Origin: Heliocidaris erythrogramma
Lineage: Eukaryota; Echinodermata; Echinoidea; Camarodonta; Echinometridae
Assembly (NCBI GenBank): GCA_025617745.1
Contig: CM046863.1
Span: 59,724,085 to 59,788,084, forward strand
Length of the DNA: 64,000 nucleotides
Direction: 5' to 3'
Below the pieces are notes generated by a model. It was not told the origin of the DNA and ran no database searches. It saw only the letters and a list, made by a program, of their open reading frames with translations. The translations under genes were made by a program, and so were the position numbers. Positions 55,853 through 64,000 of the stretch are shown here, piece by piece (within the stretch, counting starts at the first letter, position 1; each line of letters opens with the position of its first letter).

Positions 55853-57434
55853 TTTAGCTCACCTGAGCCTATGGCTCGAGTGAGCTATTGCGATGGAAAT
55901 TTGTCCGTCGTCCGTCGTCCGTCGTCCGTCGTCCGTCGTCCGTTAACTTTTTACATTTTCATCTTCTTCTCCAAAACCCATGATCGGAATTCAACCAAAC
56001 TTGGTAGGAATCATCCTTAGGGGTAGGGGACCCAAAGTTGCTAAAATGGTACATGTGGCCCCCAGGGGGGCCCAGGGGGAGGGCCCCCAATTGTAAAAGC
56101 TATGTAAATTTCAAACATCTTCTTCTCCAGAACCAGGCATAGCTCAGACTTGGTATTTTGTATGGAGATACCTCTATAGATGAAGAATGAATGTTGTTCA
56201 TGAAATTTCTCTGAGTGGCCCTATAGGGGCCCTGTGGGGGTCGCATAGTGGAGGGGGGGGGGGGCGCTGCCAGGCAAAATGTACATTCTGATCTTCTCCA
56301 AAACACATGATCGGAATTCAACCAAACTTGGTAGGAATCATCGTTAGGGGTAGGGGACCCAAAGTTGCTAAAATGGTACATGTGGCCCCCAGGGGGGCCC
56401 AGGGGAGGGCCCCCAATTGTAAAAGCTATGTAAATTTCAAACAACTTCTTCTCCAGAACCAGGCATAGCTCAGACTTGGTATTTTGTATGGAGATACCTC
56501 TATAGATGAAGAATGAATGTTGTTCATGAAATTTCTCTGAGTGGCCCTATAGGGGCCCTGTGAGGGTAACATACTGGAGGGGGGGGGGGGGCGCTGCCAG
56601 GCAAAATGTACATTCTGATCTTCTTCTCCAAAACACATGATCGGAATTCAACCAAACTTGGTAGGAATCATCCTTAGGGGTAGGGGACCCAAAGTTGCTA
56701 AAATGGTACATGTGGCCCCCAGGGGGCCCAGGGGGAGGGCCCTCAATTGTAAAAGCTATGTAAATTTTAAACATCTTCTTCTCCAGAACCAGGCATAGCT
56801 CATTAGTATTGTGTATGGAGATACCTCTATAGATGAAGAATGAATGTTGTTCATGAAATTTCTCTGAGTGGCCCTATAGGGGCCCTGTGGGGGTAACATA
56901 CTGGAGGGGGGGGGGGGCGCTGCCAGGCAAAATTTACATTCTGATCTTCTCCAAAACACATGATCGGAATTCAACCAAACTTGGTAGGAATCATCCTTAG
57001 GGGTAGGGGACCCAAAGTTGCTAAAATGGTACATGTGGCCCCCAGGGGGGCCCAGGGGGAGGGCCCCCAAGTGTAAAAGCTATGTAAATTTCAAACATCT
57101 TCTCCAGAACCAGGAATAGCTCAGACTTGGTATTGTGTATGGAGATTTTTTTCTGGGTGGCCCTATAGGGGGTCTGTGGGGGTAACATACTGGAGGGGGG
57201 GGGGGGGTGGGGCAAGTTGTCCGCCATCCATAAACTTTTTACATTTTCAGCTTCTTCTCCAAAACCCATGATTGGAATTTAACCGAACTTGGTAGGAAGC
57301 TCAGACTTGGTATTGTGTATAGAGATACCTCTATAGATGAAGAATGAAAGTTGTTCATGTGCTAGAGAGAACATGCACCAGATGTGAATTGATCCACCTC
57401 AGGTGAGCGTCGTGCCCCCTGGGGCTCTTGTTTA
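55853..57434 (+). mobile_element. GCTCACCTGAG tandem-repeat element, copy 2
   Basis: It starts AGCTCACCTGAGCC and ends CTCAGGTGAGCG, GCCCCCTGGGGC, TCTTGTT. Inside are about four units of ~327 bp (from about 55966, 56290, 56620 and 56945; a partial one at 57250), each with CCAAACTTGGTAGGAATCAT and a G-run GGGGGGCGCTGCCAGG. A GTCGTCC microsatellite is at 55904-55943. No coding. Confidence 0.7.
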
Positions 57435-58224
57435 GTAAACACATTTCATAAAATGTATGAATTAGCTTAATATATTATCATTAATGAGTGAAATCAAATC
57501 AGCCCCACACACACACACACTTTCAAAAACGCCCCTTGAAAGAGTAGCCTTTCTTTCTTTCTTGGCTTTGCCCTATATTTTTAACGTTTTCGTTATCTAT
57601 GTCAACAACATCTATTGGGTAATTCGGAATAATATTAAGCACACTTTATTCGAGTGCATGAATTAAAAAAATATTACTTAGTGCTTTGGGTAATGTTGTT
57701 ACAAACCAGCATGATTGGGCAGTTATATAATGAGCGCTTTATTGAAATTAAAACATTATCGATGTGTTTATTTTTTGAAATATCGATCTCGATCAGCCGT
57801 CTGGTCTTAAAAATGAACTCCAAAATATGGGGGAAATGGGGAGAAAAGTGATTCGATAAGTCCGTTTGTTGTATTAAGAGGGATCGAGTAAAAGAGCGAG
57901 AGAGCGAGGTAATTTATTAAAGTTATTAAGAATTCCGGAACGATTACAAACTTTCGTGATTGCGCCTGTCCCCGGATAAGGTTGTTGACTTTGATATGTA
58001 CGTCGTTAACCTTCATAAGTAACATTAAAAATACATGTAGATTAATGTAGAAGATGGATGGCATAAAGAGAGGGAGAGGGTGGAGTGAGGTGGCAGAGAG
58101 ACAAGGGGGACTGGGTGGCAGGGAAAGAAAGAGAGAGACTGTCAGGATGAAGGAGAAATTGACCCTGTCTCGGAGAAGTGGAAGTCGTGAATTCGTGAAT
58201 GCTTTATAGGTCGATTCACATTTC
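57435..58224. other. No gene seen
   Basis: AT-rich DNA with a CA microsatellite near 57508 and purine-rich GAGAGAG patches (57890-57910, 58065-58140). Confidence 0.35.
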
Positions 58225-58665
58225 ACCCCCCCCCCCCCTTGTCCCCCGCAATTTTGAGATAAAGATAACGGCTCGTAGAAAACAATTTTTTAGGCGGAAA
58301 GTTATAGTTATTTGGACGTAATACTGCACCGTATGTAACAGGGGTGGGTACAGGGAGGGGATTTCCCCCCCCCCCCCCCTTCCCGCGCGAAGCGCGAAAG
58401 CTCCGAAGTTTTAGCATTTTTTTTTTTTTTGGCGGAATATTAGTTCACCGCCCTGGCTGCTTTTCAGTTATTTGGGGCGCAATACTGCATTGTATGTAAC
58501 AGGGCTGGGTACGGGTCGTAAAGCCGTAACGATTATAATGTTTCTTCACTCCCCTATTTTTCTTTCTCTCCTTTGCGTTTGCGCCCCCTTCAAGTGTTTC
58601 CTAGTGCACGTGCTCCCCTCCCCCCCCCCCCCCCCCCCCCCCAGACACACCACTGAGCGAAGAGA
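58225..58665. repeat. C-run dispersed repeats
   Basis: Three long C runs (58226-58239, 58366-58379, 58618-58642) with GCGCGAAGCGCGAAAGC between them. The last part, TCAAGTGTTTCCTAGTGCACG through CACACCACTGAGCG, resembles the right side of the 42-902 element. Confidence 0.45.
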
Positions 58666-59097
58666 CCGAGCAGGGGTGGGAGGGAGTATCCCTCTCCTAC
58701 ATCAGGGAATCTGTCTATAAAACTTGCATTTTAAAGCATACCAACATGTTTTTAATGAAAACAATGCGAGTGAACTAATTTTCTTCAATATTTTCGTATT
58801 GAACTTATGGCATTTTTTTAATTTCCTTTCTTCTAATCATTAAAGAATGTGTTTTTTTCAAGATTAAACATCATTAGTTTAAATAATTATTAGTTTCAAG
58901 TTAATGCATCATAATTCTTATTTATGTTATCCAAATATATTGGGAGTGATAATACAGGCCATCCTCCCACCTCAAATATTTTGGTGGATATTATACGTCC
59001 ATCCCCCGGGATCGACACCCATGGTACAAGGGTGGGCGCGAAAACTTTGACTTTTTTAGCAAATTTTGAGAGCCAGGATAATGGCTTGTAGTGCTTT
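58666..59097. other. No gene seen
   Basis: AT-rich DNA with no open frame or repeat that I could define. Confidence 0.3.
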
Positions 59098-59217
59098 TTA
59101 AGGCATTTTTTCTCTCACTTCCCCCGCTTTTTCGCTCTCGCTTTTTTTTGTTGTAGTGGCTGAATAGGGAGGGGGCATGGCCCCCGGTGCCCCCTGTCTA
59201 CACCAGTGATGATAGGG
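59098..59217 (-). repeat. CACTGGTGTAGA short repeat, minus-strand copy
   Basis: The reverse complement of this stretch matches 42751-42868: CACTGGTGTAGACAGGG, CTATTCAGCCACTA, AAGCGGGGGAAGTGAGAG. Confidence 0.5.
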
Positions 59218-59689
59218 TTTCCCGAAGGTATCAGAGGGTAGTGTTTTTATATAAAGTGTGTACAATAATTGTGTGTGGTTGTGGTGGTGGGGACTGCATC
59301 CACCCCAGTTCCTGTTCTGTGGCCCATGCGAACCATTTGTATCTGCAAGACATTGGAGAACTAGAAAGGCCGTCAAAGGCGGCGCTACAGAGTAGTTGCA
59401 TTCTTTCCCTAAACGATTCTTTCCTGTCACTATATTTGATATTTCATATTTTTCTTCTTTTTTATCACAATAAAGACTTCTAGATTTGGCATAATCTAGT
59501 ATTTAATACATGCATGTAAAATATTATGGTTACTTATTGTTATTATTATGTAATTTGGCACGATACTGGGTGTGAATATATTTGTTTGTGTATTTTACCT
59601 CGATTATTGTGAAAAATGTTATTTTGAAAAAGGAAGTAATAAAATATTCTTAAAAACAAAAAAAGAACTCTCCGAACTGAAGTTTCTAT

Positions 59690-59950
59690 AACCGATCATC
59701 ACCAAAAAAATCTAATCCATTCTTTTCTTAATCGATTCTTTCCTGTCACTATCCGAAATGAAGTTGGGGTCAAAACTTCAAGGTCACACAGAATTTGCAG
59801 GGGTCAACCAATCATCACCAAAATCTAATCAATTCTTTCCTGTCACTATCCGAACATTCCTTGAAAATTTGGTGCGAACCCGTTCTGTTGTACACAAACA
59901 ACATACGGAGCCCTTTACATAACTCTGCCGATTTCATCGGCGTGGGTAAT
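59690..59950. repeat. Degenerate repeat with AATTCTTTCCTGTCACTATC
   Basis: ATCATCACCAAAA followed by TCTAATC and TTCTTTCCTGTCACTATCCG occurs twice (about 59695 and 59810). ACAACATACGGAGCCCTTTA and CCGATTTCATCGGCG (a hairpin) follow. It looks like a non-LTR or MITE tail, but the class cannot be given. Confidence 0.4.
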
Positions 59951-60889
59951 CACTAATAAAAGATGGTCATTTCCATTCACATGCGCTGTTGTAAAGAAAC
60001 TCCATATGCACATGCAGACCTCGATCCCTATACCGATATGCATCTTTTGAATCCAGACAAGGAGATAAACCTTTATCTTTTTACAGCAGAAACTGGGGAA
60101 CTTCCCTGTCTTTATACCCCAGTGAAATCCCCTATCTTATTTACACAATATACTAACTGAATGTTTGTTTGCAAAGTTTCAAATTGCAGAACCTAAAATT
60201 GTATCACATGTCCGAAAAGTCTTCGACAAGCAACAGCAAAAAGAAAGAAAGAAAGAAAGAAATTGCTGGTGCCCTTTTGTAGCGAGCTCCAGCCATGGGG
60301 CGATTTTGTGTGTTGAGTATCCCCCTTGACCGGACCGTATTTTGGCTAGTTCGACAGTCCATCGTTATGTGTTCTTTATAAAGGCCGATTGATTGAAAAA
60401 TAAAGTAAAAGAGAAAATGTGAATATGAACCCTTTACACTGCTTTCTATAAACTAGATGTATATTCTACGTACATTGAGGAGATATTACGAGATTCTTTG
60501 AGAAAACAAATCCGAGAGAGCTGCCAAGCTTCATTTATTTTTTCATCCGAGGCCTTAAAAACACTGTTTCTATAAAATATGCATTTTATTAATGATTTGG
60601 GTGCGTAGTAATCCAGGACCACACATTTTCGTCATTGTCTTTCATTTCCATCCCCCCCCCCCCCCCCCTGAAAGTGCTGCCCTTGGCATGTGCCCCTTCT
60701 ATCCGCTCCGTTTAATACACCACTGGACCGTGCGAGACAGAAGAAAGGTTGATGTAGCAAAATCGGATTATATGGATCTCGCTTTGAATTCTGAATTGTA
60801 ACTTTCTATATCTCACTTATTCACACGATTCATCGTCAAGATCTCTTCATTGCGAAGCTGGTTTAAGCCATCGCTGTTTAATCTATGGA
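59951..60889. other. No gene seen
   Basis: AT-rich DNA with an AAAG microsatellite (60237-60262) and a C-run repeat (60652-60730) ending ATACACCACTGG, another relative of the CCAGTGG-ended elements. Confidence 0.35.
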
Positions 60890-61332
60890 AAGTAAAGAGG
60901 AAATACAAAAGAGTTGGCTTTCAAAACAGAAGTAAGAAGAACTGGGAAGATGACTTACGAACAACGAAACTATTGATACACGATAATAATAAGGGGTAAA
61001 TTATGTAATCCTTTGAAAAGCCGAAAAGAAAATAAGCCTTTTAACCAGAAAGAACAGTACATGTATCTGTGTAGAGATTATGAAACAAGGACAAAGAGAG
61101 AGAGAGAAAATCAATAATCGTCTCTTGCTGGAGGTGACTTATAATCCTTGTTCTTTGAAAGGGGCGAATTCTCTACCTCTTTAAAACATGGCGAAGAAGA
61201 AAAGAAATTAGCTATTAGACACCAGTAGATTATACATATTTTTTTTGGAGTAAACTATAAAGCAGAGAGACTCGATGACTTTCAAGCTAAGACGCGCGTT
61301 ATCTTTATCATGTTCATACTACCTGTTAACCA

Positions 61333-61500
61333 GGGGCGGATACAGGATTTCCAGAAAGGGGGGCACACACTGAGGAACCCTCCGTTTGACGAAGCCAAAC
61401 GGCCATCTGGGGGGTCTGGGGCATACTTTGTCAACACAATACGCCCCTTGCGCCCCCCCCCCCCCCCCCCTCTGCTTATTCTCTTATTCGTTAAAGCCAA
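61333..61500. repeat. CAGGGGCGGATACAGG short repeat inside the satellite
   Basis: CAGGGGCGGATACAGGATTT, a GGGGGG run and a C run (61456-61471) interrupt the satellite. It is related in style to the other GGCGGAT/G-run repeats. Confidence 0.45.
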
Positions 61501-62930
61501 AACAGACAAATAGCTTTCAAAATAGAATTAAGAAGAACAGTCGAAATTTGGATACAGGTGAAAGATTAAGAAGGAGAGAGAGAATTGTCTGGGTGTCAAT
61601 TTTTACGAAAAGCAGTTGTCATTATTATTTATATTTTAAGCTCTAGTTAACTAGAGCGGCGCTAAGAAGCAGTTTATCTCTATCCCGCTTTTGAACATGA
61701 CGATAAAAAGCGGCCAATTCTATAACTCTTTTTAACAGCCGAAATTAAAGAAAATTATTTTTTAAAACTAGAATGAAAAGGCCCTCGGTTGCGATAATGA
61801 AACAAGTATCTGATTTGTTTTAAGATTGAGTTAACTATTGGGCGGGGAGAATCGATAACTTTTAAGATGAACAGTCGAAATTATGATACAGGTGAAAGAT
61901 TTAGAAGGAGAGAGATTGTCTGGTGTCAATTTTTACAAAAAGCAGTTGTCATTATTATTCATTTTTTTAAGCTCTAGTTAACTAGAGCGGCGCTTAGAAG
62001 CAGTTTATCTCTATCCCGCTTTTGAACATGACGATAAAAAGCGGCAAATTCTATAACTCTTTTTGACAGACGAAAATGAAAGAAAATTATTTTGTAAAAC
62101 TAGAATGAAAAGGCCCTCGGTTGCGATAGTGAATCAAGTATCTGATTTGTTTTAAGATTGAGTTAACTATAGAGTGGGGAGAAACGGACTTTCAAGCTAA
62201 GATGCAGACACGAAAGAGTTAGCTTTCAAAATAGAATTAAGAGGAACAGTCGAAATTATGATACAGGTGAAAGATTTAGAAGGAGAGAGAGAATTGTCTG
62301 GGTGTCAATTTTTACAAAAAGCAGTTGTCATTATTATTTTTTTTTAAGCTCTAGTTAACTAGAGCGGCGCTAAGAAGCAGTTTATATCTATCCCGCTTTT
62401 GAACATGACGATAAAAAGCGGCCAATTCTATTACTCTTTTTAACAGACGAAAATAAAAGAAAATTATTTTGTAAAGCTAGAATGAAAAGGCCCTCGGTTG
62501 CGATAGTGAAACAAGTATCTGATTTTGTTAAGCTTAAGTTAAATATAGAGCGGGAAGAAACGAACTTTCAAGCTAAGATGCAGTTTGTCTTCGTCATGTT
62601 CATACCGCCAGTCAACATGATGATAATTAGCGGCCAAATCTCTTATTCGTTAAAAAAGCCGAACAGACAAGAAAGAGTTAGCTTTCAAAATAGAATTAAG
62701 AAGAACAGTCGAAATTATGATACAGGTGAAAGATTTAGAAGGAGAGAGATTGTTCGGGCGTTAATTCAAAAAAAAATTAAAGCTCTATTAACTATAGAGC
62801 GGCGCTAAGAAGCAGTTTATCTTTATCCTGCTGTTGAACATGGGGAATTGATGATAAAAGAAATGAAGCTTTTTAACTATACAGAAAAGGACCTGTGTGG
62901 AAATTATGACACAAGCTCGTGATTGAGAAG

Positions 62931-63091
62931 CAGGGACCGCGGAACCGGGCTGGGGGCTGCAGCCCCTCACTTTTTTCAGTAAACACGTGCAAACGTATGG
63001 CAGTGCAAAAATGTGGTTATACACGCAGCCCCCCCCCCCCCCCCCCCCCCCCCCTTAGCCCCTCCACTTTCCAAGACGTTCCGCGGCCCTG
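62931..63091. mobile_element. GC-rich inverted-repeat element with 5 bp target duplication
   Basis: It starts CAGGGACCGCGGAACC and ends GTTCCGCGGCCCTG, with AGAAG directly outside both ends (62926-62930 and 63092-63096). The body matches 32911-33068. It is inserted in the satellite. Confidence 0.65.
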
Positions 63092-63450
63092 AGAAGGACA
63101 ATGGGAGAGAAGAAAAATCAATCGTCTCGCGAAGGCAGGATGTGACTTAATCCTTGTTCTTTGAAAGGGGCGAATTCTATACCTCTTTGATATGGCGAAA
63201 AGAAAAGAAAGACGCTTTTATAAACATTTTTTAAAGGTAGAACTAACTAGAGCAGGATACAATTTCTTTATTATGATTCTGTTTTATTTTATCGTTGTTT
63301 AATCTGGTAATAAGTAAAGAGCGAACCGAAAAGAGAGTTAGCATTCAAAAGAAAGAAATAAAACTGTGGAGATTATGAAACAGGCGCGTGATGTATAAGG
63401 AGAGAGAGAAAATCGTGTGTTAATTCTTCAGCTGCGATTTCTATTGCTCT

Positions 63451-64000
63451 TTCACAAGACGAAAAGTAAAAAAAGTAAGCTTCATACGCAGACATCAACG
63501 ATCTCTGTCAATATTATTCTTGGTAAAGACTAGTCTAATCAGTAAATTTGCCAAAATTGAATGACTTTGCGACAATCGAATCCAAGCTATAAAAAGAAAG
63601 CAAATAACATTGAAAGAAATCAGGTTTACATGATTAATTTAGAAAAAGATATGATATAAAAACCTCTGAAAGTTTGAACCATAATCTAATAAATTTCCCC
63701 GCACAAAATGACAGAATTATAAACCTTTTGACTATAGCTATAGGTTAATCAACCCTTTAAGAAAATCATACCGGCATAGGAAAGGCTCAACGAAAAAAGC
63801 ATGAAGTTGATGCGGGAAGCTTTTTCAGTGCCGTGAAACTACTTGATTTGTTACCCTTTAAAGCGTTAGAATTCATGGCTTAAATGAATTAAAATTCATG
63901 TTTTCATGAAAAGAGATCCGAAAGAAACATAAGGACTAGTTTTTATTAGAATTAATAAACGGTTGCTAAGGGCTTTATACAAATCTAGTTGACATAACAA
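63451..64000. other. No gene seen
   Basis: AT-rich DNA with no open frame, splice-bounded exon or repeat that I could define. Confidence 0.3.

Larger units (their letters stand above)
60890..63450 (+). repeat. Degenerate satellite, unit ~330-440 bp
   Basis: CTCTAGTTAACTAGAG plus CGGCGCTAAGAAGCAG-type DNA recurs near 61640, 61972, 62345 and 62782. TACAGGTGAAAGATT recurs near 61553, 61890, 62260 and 62721. AAAAGGCCCTCGGTTGCGAT recurs near 61775, 62107 and 62486. Spacing is about 332, 373 and 437 bases. More decayed units flank it. CTCTAGTTAACTAGAG is itself a perfect palindrome. Confidence 0.65.

Noticed and set aside
56100-57269. Several minus-strand frames with repeated motifs
   Set aside because: They are the ~327 bp tandem units of the GCTCACCTGAG element read in one frame; frames shift at G runs and show no protein family.

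Overview
The window looks like intron-rich nuclear DNA from a marine deuterostome, most likely an echinoid (sea urchin). Reasons: AT-rich DNA crowded with short transposon-like repeats; LRR-coding exons of the type found in the very large NLR immune-receptor families of sea urchins; a CsRn1-like Gypsy element; and GT-AG introns with clear polypyrimidine tracts. I cannot name the species, and I see no bacterial features.

Host coding content is sparse, all of it on the + strand. Five copies of a two-exon leucine-rich-repeat module lie at 1.4-2.2 kb (A), 2.9-3.6 kb (B), 7.7-9.8 kb (C), 18.3-19.1 kb (D) and 38.0-38.9 kb (E). Each has a 40-43 bp exon followed by an exon of about 500-545 bp. The phases are compatible (enter phase 2, internal junction phase 0, leave phase 2), so modules can be joined in any number. 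They are probably the C-terminal LRR part of one or more NLR-like receptors whose N-terminal effector and NACHT parts lie outside the window. Module B carries a frameshift. A possible further exon lies at 49.85-49.95 kb. The flanks of the modules are shared in a mosaic way, which points to repeated unequal exchange.

The rest is introns and intergenic DNA built from nested repeats. Main blocks: an 0.86 kb inverted-repeat element (42-902); three truncated U1-snRNA-like copies with ATT tails (1.15, 17.04 and 18.05 kb); an inverted-repeat element packed with CCGTCCCGTCGCG motifs (4.46-5.84 kb); a palindromic MITE family carrying two outward-facing tRNA-like sequences (8.2, 40.3, 44.3 and 53.2 kb); a ~185/370 bp satellite around a CATCGATG-palindrome element (10-16 kb); and a 15 kb zone (22.7-37.9 kb) of tandem and inverted copies of a Helitron2/Helentron-like element with ATC microsatellites and tRNA-like modules, split by a 5.9 kb insertion with an 8 bp target duplication (30.13-36.06 kb).

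From 42.9 to 48.1 kb lies a broken but young-looking Gypsy/CsRn1-like LTR retrotransposon with a MITE inside it. It is followed by a tRNA-derived SINE, two copies of a tandem-repeat element bounded by GCTCACCTGAG/CTCAGGTGAGC (52.2-54.1 and 55.9-57.4 kb), and a degenerate ~330-440 bp satellite (60.9-63.4 kb). No CRISPR array, rRNA or convincing functional tRNA was seen. All calls come from reading the sequence by eye, so repeat boundaries may be off by several bases.
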